Assembly (NCBI GenBank): GCA_016707205.1
Contig: JADJHZ010000002.1
Span: forward strand, 1-64,000
DNA from: Haliscomenobacter sp.
GTDB lineage: Bacteria; Bacteroidota; Bacteroidia; Chitinophagales; Saprospiraceae
Direction of reading: 5' to 3'
DNA: 64,000 bases
Position numbers and translations under genes: made by a program. The notes under the pieces are model-generated. The model ran no database searches. It saw only the letters and a list, made by a program, of their open reading frames with translations, and was not told where the DNA came from. This document shows positions 51,580 through 60,501 of this stretch, piece after piece. Positions within the stretch are counted from its first letter, which is position 1. Every line of letters begins with the position of its first letter.

Positions 51580-54129
51580 TTAGTTGCGCTCCGGGTCGTT
51601 ATTCTTTTTTGGGGGCGCTTCCTCGTTTTTTCCGAAAAGGATCTTGCTCCACTCCTCTTTCCGTTTCTCCCGGTCCTGCACCCGTTCATTAAAACGGATC
51701 ATGCGGTTGATGTACTGGCTGTCCGGCTCATTGGGCCTTTGAGGGCGAAGGCGAACCGGGAATTCCTTCTGCTCCTCGCCGTTAAGTTCGGCCTGAAGCA
51801 TTTGGAAGAACTGCATATCGCCCATATTCTGGAAAAGGGAATCGTAGCCGGTCGAGTCCGGATGGACAAAAGGAGGGCAAGCCATGGCTGCCGCAACGCT
51901 GTCGGGCAAAGGAGCAAACCGGGCATTTTTCCAGGATTGATATCGCCGGTCGTTGTAAACCCGGCGCATAAACCCGCCGAAAATCGGAAGCGCGGTATTG
52001 GCGCCCTGCCCGTTGGCCAGGGAACGGAAGTGTACCGACGGGGATTCGGCGCCAACCCAGGCGCCGGCAACCAATCGAGGGGTGATTCCGACAAACCAGC
52101 CGTCGGACTGGTTTTGGGTGGTGCCGGTTTTTCCTGCCAGGTCGACATTGGAAAGGCCATAACGCCAGCGCAACCGGCTGGCGGTGCCGTCCTCGACGAC
52201 GCTGCGAAGCATGTGAATCATCTGACCGGCCGTTTGTTCGGAAAGGGCGCGCACCTTCGCCGATGGGGCGTCGAAGGTTACCAGCACCTCCCCATCCGCC
52301 GTCTCGATGCGATCGAGGTAGTGAATTTCCGGTCTTACCCCCCCGTTTCCGATCGTACCAAAGACCTGCACCATATCCATCAAGCTGGCCTCTGCAGTGC
52401 CCAACGCCAGAGAGGGTCCTTTGGGAATCGAGCCGTTGATGCCCATCTTTTCCGCCAGGTTGCGCACCGGCCCAACGCCGGTTTCCATAATCAACTGAAC
52501 CGAAACGGTGTTTACCGAATGCGTCAAGGCGCCTTCCATGGAGTAATACCCCCCATATTGTCCGTCGGCGTTTTCCGGCGTCCAGTTTTCAAATTCTTCG
52601 TACGTCAGCAATTCGTTCGGGAATAACTGGCAAGGGTCTATGCCCGCCTCGAGGGCCTGGGCATACACGATTGGCTTGAAGGTGGATCCCACCTGACGGC
52701 GCGATTTCACGTGATCGTACTGAATGTGGGCAAAATCAATCCCCCCTACCCAGGCTTTGACCGCTCCGGAAGACGGGTCCATGGCCAAAAAGCCCATGTT
52801 GAGCAGACGCAAATAGTATTTAACCGAATCCAGGGGGCTCATCTCCATTTCTTTAATTCCTTCCTCCCAGCTGAAAACCGTCATTTTTTGGGGTTCGTTA
52901 AAGATCTTTGCGATCTCTTTTTCCGACATTCCTCTTGCTTTCAACTCCTTATACCGGGGCGTGTTGCGGACCATCGTTTGCAGCACTTCCGGTTTACCCC
53001 AGGGGTCTCCCCGGCGCCATTCCCGGTTAAAGGTAGCCTGCAGCTGGGGCATATGCTCAAATACCGCCTGTTCCGCATACCGTTGCAGGCGGGCATCGAG
53101 GGTGGTGTAGATTTTCAGGCCGTCGCTGTAGAGATTATACGGCGTGCCATCCGGTTTTTTGTATTCCCGGAGAATTTTCTCGAGTTCCAGCCGCAGATGT
53201 TCGCGGAAATAGGTGGCTAACCCCTCGGAATGGCTATCGACGGAATAGGTAAGCTTCATGGGAATAGCACACAGAGAATCGGTTTCTTCCAGCGTCAGAT
53301 ATCCGTACTTTTGCATCTGACGGAGTACCACGTTTCTGCGATCCTGGGAGCGTTCCGGATGTCTCACCGGATGGTAAAGACTTGGCCCCTTCAGCATGCC
53401 GATCAGGACGGCGGCTTCTTCTACCTTCAGGTTTTGGGGAACTTTGGCGAAAAAGCGGTGCGCTGCAACCTTTACGCCGTATATATTATCGCTAAATGGA
53501 ACGGTATTCAGATAAAGCCCCAATAATTCTTCCTTGGTATAGAGTTTTTCAAGCCGCCGGGCAGTAAACATCTCCTTGAACTTATTGACGATCATCGAGA
53601 ACCTGCCGAAGTGCTGCCTGGGATACAAGTTTTTGGCCAGTTGCTGGCTCAGGGTGCTGCCTCCGCCAGAAGATTCGCGGGACAGGAGAACGGATTTTAC
53701 CAGAACCCGCATCATAGCCCTCAAATCGATCCCCCTGTGCTGGGTAAACCGGGCGTCTTCGGTGGCAATCAGGCCATTGACCATACTAGCCGGGATCTCC
53801 TCCAGATCGGCGTTCACCCGGTTCTGGATAAAATAGCGGCCTAAAATAGCGCCATCAGCGGAATAGACCTCTGAAGCGTTGCTATTGCGAATATCTTTTA
53901 ATTCCTTTCTTGTAGGTAATGGCCCAAAAGCGCCGTTATAAATCAGGAGGGCAAAAATTTGAAGAAAAATGGCTATTCCTTTAACCAAAATGACCCCATA
54001 AACGCCCCATTTGATCCAATTCGGAGGCCATGAAAAAAGGTCCTTTAATTCCTGACGCAGGAAAGAAAGAACGGATTCTGCGATTTGCTGAGTTGATTTT
54101 CCCAGACCGTTAAGATGGTATCCCTTCAT
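51580..54129 (-). CDS. Class A penicillin-binding protein (PBP1A-type)
   Basis: 849 residues from the ATG at 54129. One membrane anchor (VYGVILVKGIAIFLQIFALLIYN) precedes a glycosyltransferase 51 domain: ATEDARFTQHRGIDLRAMM with the catalytic glutamate, and GGSTLSQQLAKN. The transpeptidase domain has the active-site serine in QVGSTFKPIVYAQ, an SVN motif (HSVNTVSVQ), and KTGTTQNQSDGWF. It polymerises glycan and cross-links peptides at the outer face of the inner membrane. The C-terminal 60 residues are charged and low in complexity. It sits 303 bases from the groEL stop in the same direction. Confidence 0.93.
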   Translation of the reverse strand: MKGYHLNGLGKSTQQIAESVLSFLRQELKDLFSWPPNWIKWGVYGVILVKGIAIFLQIFALLIYNGAFGPLPTRKELKDIRNSNASEVYSADGAILGRYFIQNRVNADLEEIPASMVNGLIATEDARFTQHRGIDLRAMMRVLVKSVLLSRESSGGGSTLSQQLAKNLYPRQHFGRFSMIVNKFKEMFTARRLEKLYTKEELLGLYLNTVPFSDNIYGVKVAAHRFFAKVPQNLKVEEAAVLIGMLKGPSLYHPVRHPERSQDRRNVVLRQMQKYGYLTLEETDSLCAIPMKLTYSVDSHSEGLATYFREHLRLELEKILREYKKPDGTPYNLYSDGLKIYTTLDARLQRYAEQAVFEHMPQLQATFNREWRRGDPWGKPEVLQTMVRNTPRYKELKARGMSEKEIAKIFNEPQKMTVFSWEEGIKEMEMSPLDSVKYYLRLLNMGFLAMDPSSGAVKAWVGGIDFAHIQYDHVKSRRQVGSTFKPIVYAQALEAGIDPCQLFPNELLTYEEFENWTPENADGQYGGYYSMEGALTHSVNTVSVQLIMETGVGPVRNLAEKMGINGSIPKGPSLALGTAEASLMDMVQVFGTIGNGGVRPEIHYLDRIETADGEVLVTFDAPSAKVRALSEQTAGQMIHMLRSVVEDGTASRLRWRYGLSNVDLAGKTGTTQNQSDGWFVGITPRLVAGAWVGAESPSVHFRSLANGQGANTALPIFGGFMRRVYNDRRYQSWKNARFAPLPDSVAAAMACPPFVHPDSTGYDSLFQNMGDMQFFQMLQAELNGEEQKEFPVRLRPQRPNEPDSQYINRMIRFNERVQDREKRKEEWSKILFGKNEEAPPKKNNDPERN

Positions 54130-54206
54130 GAATACTATTTGCTTTTTCCGCAACAACTGCCAATACAACGCTTTTCAGCCCTGGGTGTTGCCCCGGTTTT
54201 CTTTTG

Positions 54207-54214
54207 CAAATATA
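54207..54214 (-). promoter_or_regulatory. -7 box of the PBP1A gene (TATATTTG)
   Basis: TATATTTG on the minus strand matches TAnnTTTG; the leader to 54129 would be about 74 bases. Confidence 0.45.
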
Positions 54215-54360
54215 AACAAATTGTGTCTTTCTTGTTGCTTTTCCGCTCCTGGTATACTTGACAGAAATACGTTTGGTGCAATTAGGCAGGGATTCCCTTT
54301 TTGGGGATGCAAGGGGTAAAGGCGGCAATTGCGCCAAACCAGACTCTAGGGAGTATACAC

Positions 54361-54400
54361 AAAAAGGGCTGTCTTTATCCTGGGCAGGACCAAGACAGCC
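54361..54400 (-). terminator. Intrinsic terminator of groES-groEL
   Basis: GGCTGTCTT (54367-54375) pairs with AAGACAGCC (54392-54400); on the minus strand the stem is followed by CCCTTTTTGTG. It lies about 30 bases past the groEL stop. Confidence 0.75.
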
Positions 54401-54432
54401 GCTTTGTCTTCTAAAGAGCCCCCCTTAAAGGA

Positions 54433-56064
54433 TTACATCATATCGTCGTAATCTCCTCCATGCATCGGCGCCGCTTTTCTCTTTTCCGGTTTTTCGCTGA
54501 TTGCGCAATCGGTCATAAGTACCATGCCGGCAATCGATGCGGCGTTTTCCAGGGCGATACGGGTTACCTTAGCCGGGTCGATAACGCCAGCGGATTTGAG
54601 GTCCTCGTACTTATCGGTGCGGGCGTTGTACCCATAGCTGTCTTTTCCGTTGAGAACGCGTTGGAGTACGACAGAGCCCTCCACTCCGGAGTTTTCTGCG
54701 ATCGTGCGCAAGGGCGCTTCCAGGGATTTGCGGACGATATCCACGCCAATCTGCTCGTCTTCGTTGACGCCTTTTACGCCGGCCAGGGATTTGATCGCCC
54801 GAACCAAGGCAACGCCACCGCCGGTGACGATCCCTTCTTCAATCGCGGCGCGCGTAGCGTTCAGCGCATCGTCTACCCGGTCTTTTTTCTCTTTCATCTC
54901 TACTTCCGTAGCGGCGCCTACATAGAGCACGGCAACCCCTCCGGCCAGCTTGGCCAGCCGCTCCTGGAGTTTTTCCCGGTCGTAGTCAGAGGTTGTATTC
55001 TCGATCTGAGCTTTGATCTGGTTGGTGCGGGCTTTGACCATCTCCTCGCTGCCGGAGCCATTGACGACGGTGGTGTTATCCTTATCAACCGTGATTTTTT
55101 CGGCTTGGCCAAGCATGTCCACTGTGGCATTTTCCAGTTTGTAGCCCTGCTCTTCGCTGATCACGGTGCCGCCGGTCAGGATAGCGATATCCTCCAGCAT
55201 TGCTTTGCGGCGGTCGCCAAAACCAGGGGCTTTTACAGCGACCACGTTGAGCACCGAGCGCAAGCGATTGACCACCAGGGTGCTGAGCGCCGATCCGTCC
55301 ACGTCTTCCGCGATGATCAGCAGAGGGCGGTTCATCTGAGCCGTTTTCTCCAGAATGGGAAGTAATTCCTTGACATTGGAGATTTTCTTGTCGTGGATCA
55401 GGATAAACGCATGATCGTATTCCGCGATCATGTGCTCGGTGTCCGTGACGAAGTAAGGGGAAAGATAGCCGCGGTCGAATTGCATGCCGCTGACTTCTTC
55501 GATGTACGTTTCGGTGCCTTTGGCCTCTTCAATGGTGATCACGCCGTCTTTGGACACGCGCTTCATCGCGTCGGCAATGAATTCGCCAATCTCGTCGTCG
55601 TTATTGGCGGAGATACTGGCCACCTGCTTGATCTTATCGTAGTCATCGCTGATCACTTCCGCTTGCTGGCGGATATGCTCAATGGCAACCGCAACCGCTT
55701 TTTCAATTCCCCGCTTCAAATCCATGGGGTTTGCACCTGCAGTGAGGTTTTTCAAGCCGGCAGTGATCATTGCCTGAGACAGCACGGTCGCTGTCGTGGT
55801 ACCGTCGCCGGCGAGGTCGGAGGTTTTGGAGGCTGCCTGCTTGAGCAACTGGGCACCCATATTCTCCAGAGGGTCTTCCAGTTCAATTTCCTTGGCTACC
55901 GTAACCCCATCCTTGGTAACTTGTGGCGCGCCGAATTTCTTTTCCAACACGACGTTACGGCCTTTGGGGCCAAGGGTTATGCGCACGGCGTTGGCCAATT
56001 TGTCAATACCGCGCTTGAGTCTTTCCTGAGCTTGGTTGGACAATGAGATTTCTTTAGCTGCCAT
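54433..56064 (-). CDS. groEL: Chaperonin GroEL
   Basis: 543 residues, the normal length. Hallmarks are KFGAPQVTKDGVTVAKEIEL, the ATP-site LAGDGTTTATVLSQAM, and the ATPase-side GGVAVLYVGAATEVEMKEKKDRVDDALNATRAA. The C-terminal tail is short and ends HGGDYDDMM, rather than a long glycine-methionine run. GroEL folds proteins in a double ring capped by GroES. It follows groES by 64 bases in the same operon; a terminator lies downstream. Confidence 0.98.
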   Translation of the reverse strand: MAAKEISLSNQAQERLKRGIDKLANAVRITLGPKGRNVVLEKKFGAPQVTKDGVTVAKEIELEDPLENMGAQLLKQAASKTSDLAGDGTTTATVLSQAMITAGLKNLTAGANPMDLKRGIEKAVAVAIEHIRQQAEVISDDYDKIKQVASISANNDDEIGEFIADAMKRVSKDGVITIEEAKGTETYIEEVSGMQFDRGYLSPYFVTDTEHMIAEYDHAFILIHDKKISNVKELLPILEKTAQMNRPLLIIAEDVDGSALSTLVVNRLRSVLNVVAVKAPGFGDRRKAMLEDIAILTGGTVISEEQGYKLENATVDMLGQAEKITVDKDNTTVVNGSGSEEMVKARTNQIKAQIENTTSDYDREKLQERLAKLAGGVAVLYVGAATEVEMKEKKDRVDDALNATRAAIEEGIVTGGGVALVRAIKSLAGVKGVNEDEQIGVDIVRKSLEAPLRTIAENSGVEGSVVLQRVLNGKDSYGYNARTDKYEDLKSAGVIDPAKVTRIALENAASIAGMVLMTDCAISEKPEKRKAAPMHGGDYDDMM

Positions 56065-56128
56065 ATCGTTTGTTTTTTGGCGTATTTAAGTTAAATGGTT
56101 AAGAGGGAGGGATGCCCTCCGGAGCGCG

Positions 56129-56407
56129 TTAAAGAATGACCAGGATGTCATCTTCGCGCATGATCAGGTACTCTTGTCCCTGGAAATCGACTTTTTGCCC
56201 GGCGTATTTTCCATAAAGAACGAGGTCGCCCACCTTAACGGTCATCAGGTTGCCCTCTTTTCCAGGGCCAACAGCAACGACTTCTCCTCGCTGGGGCTGT
56301 TCCTTTGCCGTATCGGGGATAATAATCCCGCCTTTCGTTGTTTCTTCGGCGTCCGCTGGTTTGATCACAACGCGGTCATTGATCGGTCGCATCGAAAATT
56401 CAGCCAT
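56129..56407 (-). CDS. groES: Co-chaperonin GroES
   Basis: 92 residues. RPINDRVVIKPADAEETTKGGIIIPDTAKEQPQRGEVVAVGPG and KVGDLVLYGKYAG are the family core; the mobile loop that grips GroEL is the GGIIIPDTA region. It caps the GroEL cage. It is first in the operon; a sigma-54-like element lies about 85 bases upstream, and no TAnnTTTG box is visible. Confidence 0.97.
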   Translation of the reverse strand: MAEFSMRPINDRVVIKPADAEETTKGGIIIPDTAKEQPQRGEVVAVGPGKEGNLMTVKVGDLVLYGKYAGQKVDFQGQEYLIMREDDILVIL

Positions 56408-56489
56408 TTTGTCTATTTTTTTTACCTAATGAAAATTGAGAATTGCACGATCGATTTTTTCCAAAGGAAAAACGATCTGTTCTCCTACC

Positions 56490-56505
56490 TGCAATTGGAA
56501 TGCCA
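56490..56505 (-). promoter_or_regulatory. Sigma-54-like -24/-12 element upstream of groES-groEL
   Basis: On the minus strand TTGGCATTCCAATTGCAGGT contains GG-N10-GC with TGGCA and TTGCA at the canonical spacing. Transcription would start near 56480, giving a leader of about 73 bases to the groES ATG. Confidence 0.5.
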
Positions 56506-56661
56506 AACTGGAAAACAGCCCAGGATGGCAGAGCAAGCTGACAAAATGACCTGAATCCCGAAAGCAGATTTAACCCGGACTTAACCCCCAGGAAAAAAGA
56601 TTCTGTTTTCTTTGGCTTGACAAGTCTATTGCCTGTCTTCTTGATCCGAAATCCTTTATCT

Positions 56662-59403
56662 ATGACGCTCCGCCATGCTTTCTGGTTTTTCCTTCTGTTT
56701 GGGGCCATCGGTCTTTCCTGTACCAACCGGTCCAGCCAATCCTGGGTCATCCTGGCGCCCGCCGAGAATTTGCCTGTCTCCATCGATAAGTCCGGGCGAA
56801 CGGTTTTGCCAAATGGCCGTTTCATCCGCCCCTACGGAAAAACGGTTACCGTAGCGCCGCATCCGTTCGGGTTGGTATTAAGCCCGGATGGAAAAACGGC
56901 GGTCACAGCGAATTCGGGCACTTCTCCCCTCTCCATTTCTATTTTAAACGGCGTGCATTCCGGGGCGCCCCAAATTCGTCAGATCCCGGAAGGCGCCAAA
57001 ACCGATAAAGGGATATTGGCTTCGGTGTTCATGGGGCTGGCCATCCCTCCCTCCAGCGACCGGGTGTACGTGGCCGGGGGCCAGGAAAACTGCGTGTATT
57101 ACTTCGACCTGCGCACCGGCGCTAAACTGGGTTCGATTTCGCTCCGCACGGAAACCACTGACCATGGCTACATCGGAGACCTCGCCCTCGATAAAACCGG
57201 AAAACGCCTTTATGCGGTCGACCAGATCAACTTCCAGTTGATCTGCATCGACCTGGAAACCGGCCAGGTAGCCTACCGCGTTCCCACCGGCCGCTACCCT
57301 TACGGCATCGCCTTGTCGCCCGATGGCAAGGAAGCGTTTGTGGCCAACGTCGGCATGTACGAATACGCCTGGCTGCCCGGGTTCGACCCCAAGCGGCCCG
57401 CCGAAACTGCATCCAAAGAAATGCCTTTTGCATATCTTAGCCAAGCCTCCATCAAGGGGATTAAAACCGACAGCATGGAAATCCCCGGCCTTGGCGACCC
57501 CAACGCACCGGAATCCTTTTCGGTGTGGACCATTAACCTGGAAGCCCAAAAAGTAAGGGCCAAAACCAAAACCGGGGTTTTGGTGGGGCAGAAACTGGAA
57601 GACATCCCTGCCGTCGGGGGCGCCAGCCCCAACTCCGTGACGGCTACCCGGGAATACGTCTTTGTCAGCAATGGAAACAACGACAATATCTCCGTCATCA
57701 GCACGGAAAAAGACACGGTGGTAGCCACCATTTCCCTCCAGCCTGATCCGCGCCTGAAAAACTGGCGGGGCGTTATCCCCTTCGGGCTGGCCTTGTCGCC
57801 CGACCACCAGCGCCTCTATGCTGCAGAAGCCGGGATCAACGCCGTGGCGGTGATCGACGTAAAAACCCTTCGGGTGCTTGGGCATATTCCGGTGGGGTGG
57901 TTCCCTTCCAAGCTGCAGGTGAGCCCCGACGGAAAAACCCTAATTGTGGCCAATGCCAAAGGCTTTGGCAGCGGGCCCAATGGAGGCCAGACATTTAAAC
58001 CCGGACCGGAAGGAAGCTATATCGGCAACCTCATGAAAGGTTCGGTAACGATCATGGAGATTCCTTCTGACGACCAACTGAACGCGCTTACGGAAGAGGT
58101 CGTCCGCAACAATTTCCTTTTTTGCCGGCCGGATGATCCCCGCTTTACCTGGCGGAAAGACCATCCCATTCCGTTGCTGCCTGGCAAAAGCGCCTCCCCT
58201 ATCCGCCATATCGTTTTTGTTTCCAAGGAGAACCGAACGTACGACGAGGTATTTGGCCAGTTGCCCGGCGGATCGGGAGAACCTCAAATGGCTCGCTTTG
58301 GAGAGAACGTTTCGTTTCAAAGCCGCGACGGCAAGCGCCGGCTTGAACACGTCGACGTCATGCCCAACCATTTGGCGCTGGCACGCCGTTTCGCCATTTC
58401 GGATAATTTTTACGTCGACGCGGACGTGTCGGCCGACGGGCACCGATGGCTGGCCTGCACCTACCCCAACGAGTGGGTAGAAACCAGCGTAGCAGCCTCC
58501 TACGGGGGCAATCAGGGGATGCGGTGGAACTCGAAAGCCCCCGGCAACCTGGCTTTCGTTGGGTCCGGAGGATCCCTTTTCCCAGAGGATTTCAACGAAG
58601 CAGGATCCATGTGGGACCATCTCGACCGCCATGGGAAAAAGTTCTGGAATTTTGGCTTTGGGGTCATGTTTGCCCCCCACCTCAGCGACGATCTTGCTTA
58701 CCCCAGAGGCTATGCCTATGCCATAAATTATCCGGTAACGGAAGCTTTGTTCCGGCAGTCGTCCCGGGAATACCCTACGTACAATATGGCCATTCCGGAC
58801 CAGTACCGGGTGGATCGGTTTATCGGAGAGTTTAACCAGCGCTGGATGACAGGAAAAGAAGCGCTGCCCCCCGTGCTCACCGTGATCCTGCCTAACGACC
58901 ACGGCGCCGGCGAACGGCCGGACGCCGGCTTTCCCTTCCTGGAAAGCTATATGGCCGATAACGACCTGGCGCTTGGACGGCTGGTGGAGTTTTTGTCCAA
59001 CACCCCCTACTGGAAAAATATGGCTATTGTCGTCACCGAAGACGACGCCCAGGGCGGCGCCGATCATATCGACGCCCACCGAAGCCTTCTGATGGTTATC
59101 TCGCCCTATGCCAAAAAGGGGTATGTCAGCCACGCGCATACCAGCTTCGGGAGCATTTTTAAAACGTTCTGGAATATTTTGGGAATTCCCTACCTCAACC
59201 AGTACGATGCAGGCGCTACGGATCTGGCTGATTTGTTTACCGCTAAGCCCGATGATTCACCCTACCAGGCGATCAAGCCCGATCTCCGGTTATTTGATCC
59301 GGAAAAAGCCTATTCTCCGCTCGACAAACGGTTTGACTGGAAAGCGCTTCACCAGGGGCCGGGATTGGACGACGTGAAGTATCTTGTGGAAGAATCCAGG
59401 TAG
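56662..59403 (+). CDS. Beta-propeller (YncE-like) plus phosphoesterase fusion lipoprotein
   Basis: 913 residues from the ATG at 56662, which begins the signal peptide; the lipidated cysteine is at 20 (GLSC). The first half holds repeated propeller strands of the YncE/40-residue type (FGLVLSPDGKTAVTANSGT, YGIALSPDGKEAFVANVG, FGLALSPDHQRLYAAEAG, SKLQVSPDGKTLIVANAKG). The second half is a phosphoesterase of the phospholipase C/acid phosphatase family: IRHIVFVSKENRTYDEVFG, MPNHLALARRFAISDNFYVD, and the metal-site VVTEDDAQGGADHIDAHRS. It probably removes phosphate or cleaves phosphodiesters outside the cell membrane; substrate unknown. Such fused proteins occur in Bacteroidota. It starts divergently from groES and ends at a MITE-like element. 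Confidence 0.85.
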   Translation: MTLRHAFWFFLLFGAIGLSCTNRSSQSWVILAPAENLPVSIDKSGRTVLPNGRFIRPYGKTVTVAPHPFGLVLSPDGKTAVTANSGTSPLSISILNGVHSGAPQIRQIPEGAKTDKGILASVFMGLAIPPSSDRVYVAGGQENCVYYFDLRTGAKLGSISLRTETTDHGYIGDLALDKTGKRLYAVDQINFQLICIDLETGQVAYRVPTGRYPYGIALSPDGKEAFVANVGMYEYAWLPGFDPKRPAETASKEMPFAYLSQASIKGIKTDSMEIPGLGDPNAPESFSVWTINLEAQKVRAKTKTGVLVGQKLEDIPAVGGASPNSVTATREYVFVSNGNNDNISVISTEKDTVVATISLQPDPRLKNWRGVIPFGLALSPDHQRLYAAEAGINAVAVIDVKTLRVLGHIPVGWFPSKLQVSPDGKTLIVANAKGFGSGPNGGQTFKPGPEGSYIGNLMKGSVTIMEIPSDDQLNALTEEVVRNNFLFCRPDDPRFTWRKDHPIPLLPGKSASPIRHIVFVSKENRTYDEVFGQLPGGSGEPQMARFGENVSFQSRDGKRRLEHVDVMPNHLALARRFAISDNFYVDADVSADGHRWLACTYPNEWVETSVAASYGGNQGMRWNSKAPGNLAFVGSGGSLFPEDFNEAGSMWDHLDRHGKKFWNFGFGVMFAPHLSDDLAYPRGYAYAINYPVTEALFRQSSREYPTYNMAIPDQYRVDRFIGEFNQRWMTGKEALPPVLTVILPNDHGAGERPDAGFPFLESYMADNDLALGRLVEFLSNTPYWKNMAIVVTEDDAQGGADHIDAHRSLLMVISPYAKKGYVSHAHTSFGSIFKTFWNILGIPYLNQYDAGATDLADLFTAKPDDSPYQAIKPDLRLFDPEKAYSPLDKRFDWKALHQGPGLDDVKYLVEESR

Positions 59404-59558
59404 GGCTTGTCTCAAAAGACCGTTTCGGCCCTGGCAGCCAAAAAATATTTTCTTTTTTCAATTCTAATAAAAAATTGCAGAGCAATTTTTTATTAGAATT
59501 GAAAAAAGAAAATAAAATTTCATGCCGGTGGCAAAGATTGGTCTTTTGAGACAGACCC
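59403..59558. mobile_element. MITE-like element 1: outer inverted repeat with a 32-bp inner palindrome
   Basis: Outer arms GGGCTTGTCTCAAAAGACC (59403-59421) and GGTCTTTTGAGACAGACCC (59540-59558) are near-perfect inverted repeats. Inside, 59447-59478 and 59482-59513 are perfect 32-base inverted repeats around a three-base loop. There is no room for a gene. It begins in the last base of the upstream stop codon and probably also stops that transcript. I see no target-site duplication. It is related to the element at 60502-60606. Confidence 0.7.
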
Positions 59559-59574
59559 GCGTAAACCGTTATGT

Positions 59575-60207
59575 ATGCTTGATCCGCAATATCTGAAAAA
59601 AGCGCTGCCCCACTTTAAAGCGGAACTGATTGACCGTTTGGCGGAGGTGGCTGTTCAAAAAATCATCCCTGCCAACGCTGTTTTATTAAGGGAGGGCCAG
59701 TACGTACAGGTGGTTCCCCTGGTATTGAGCGGATTGATCAAGGTTTTTGCCCGGCACGATCATAAAGAGCTCCTTTTGTATTATATCCAAGCCGGGGAAA
59801 GCTGCATTATGTCTTTTTCCGCCGGATTGGGCAGGGAACCAAGCAAAGTAATTGCCATCGCTGAAGAAGAAACCCATGCGCTGCTGCTTCCCGTGGACCA
59901 GGCTGCGCTGATGACCGAACAGTATCCCGACATGAATAAATTATTCTTCCATTTATTCAGTCAGCGGTACGCCGAACTGCTGGACACCATTGGCATGGTC
60001 CTTTTTAATAAAATGGACCAGCGGCTATACGAATACCTGCTAAAAAAAAGCCGGCTGGCTCAAAACCGGTTTATAAAAACCTCCCACCGCCAAATCGCCA
60101 GCGAACTCGGCACCGCAAGGGAAGTGGTTACCAGAGTCATGAAAAAACTTGAACTGGAAGGAAAAGTCATTCAACACCCCTCCGGAATAGAAATTGTGGA
60201 GCGGTGA
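59575..60207 (+). CDS. Crp/Fnr-family transcription regulator
   Basis: 210 residues. The N-terminal cyclic-nucleotide-binding-like barrel (VLLREGQYVQVVPLVLSGLIKVFARH, ESCIMSFSAG) is followed by the dimer helix and a helix-turn-helix of the Crp type (KTSHRQIASELGTAREVVTRVMKKLELEG). No cysteine cluster for an iron-sulfur sensor is seen, and the usual cAMP-contact residues are not evident, so the signal is unknown. It sits between two related MITE-like elements with a DUF2892 gene. A perfect palindrome matching Crp-type sites overlaps its stop codon, suggesting it acts on the next gene. Confidence 0.9.
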   Translation: MLDPQYLKKALPHFKAELIDRLAEVAVQKIIPANAVLLREGQYVQVVPLVLSGLIKVFARHDHKELLLYYIQAGESCIMSFSAGLGREPSKVIAIAEEETHALLLPVDQAALMTEQYPDMNKLFFHLFSQRYAELLDTIGMVLFNKMDQRLYEYLLKKSRLAQNRFIKTSHRQIASELGTAREVVTRVMKKLELEGKVIQHPSGIEIVER

Positions 60208-60218
60208 CTGCAGTCACC
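60203..60218. promoter_or_regulatory. Perfect Crp-type palindrome GGTGACTGCAGTCACC
   Basis: The 16-base sequence is its own reverse complement and has the GTGA-N6-TCAC layout of Crp-family operators. Its centre (60210.5) lies about 41 bases before the start predicted from the TATCTTTG box at 60241-60248, the usual class II activator position. The neighbouring Crp/Fnr gene is the obvious candidate to bind it. Confidence 0.55.
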
Positions 60219-60240
60219 ACTTCGTGGACAAGGAGCGGGT

Positions 60241-60248
60241 TATCTTTG
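60241..60248 (+). promoter_or_regulatory. -7 box of the DUF2892 gene (TATCTTTG)
   Basis: TATCTTTG matches TAnnTTTG; transcription would start near 60252 with a leader of about 40 bases. No -33 element, which suits a promoter that needs an activator. Confidence 0.5.
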
Positions 60249-60291
60249 GCTTCGACTCAAAACCAAATTTTCTTATCAAACTCTTTCGGCT

Positions 60292-60501
60292 ATGAAAAAG
60301 AACATGGGCAACACCGACCGCCTGATTCGCGTCGTCATCGCGCTGGTTATTACCGGATTATATCTCACGAACGTGATCCCCGGCACCCTTGGGATCGTGC
60401 TCATGGTACTGGCAATTGTCTTCCTGGCAACCAGCCTGATCCAGACCTGTCCTCTTTATCTTCCTTTCGGCATTAGCACCCGCCCGAAGCAAAACAGCTA
60501 A
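60292..60501 (+). CDS. DUF2892-family small membrane protein
   Basis: 69 residues with two membrane helices (IRVVIALVITGLYLT and GIVLMVLAIVFLATSLI) and the family ending CPLYLPFGIST. The family is often found near rhodanese and sulfide-related genes and may handle sulfur or act as a membrane partner; the function is not established. It follows the Crp/Fnr gene by 84 bases and has its own promoter box and palindrome, so it is a likely target of that regulator. Confidence 0.85.
   Translation: MKKNMGNTDRLIRVVIALVITGLYLTNVIPGTLGIVLMVLAIVFLATSLIQTCPLYLPFGISTRPKQNS

Larger units (their letters stand above)
54130..54432 (-). other. Gene-free stretch between groEL and PBP1A
   Basis: 303 bases. It holds a PBP1A -7 box (54207-54214, TATATTTG on the minus strand) and the groEL terminator (54361-54400). 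I see no other gene or RNA. Confidence 0.6.

Noticed and set aside
57940..59139. Minus-strand open frame (399 codons) opposite the propeller-phosphoesterase gene
   Set aside because: Antisense shadow; the sense strand encodes clear phosphoesterase motifs throughout.
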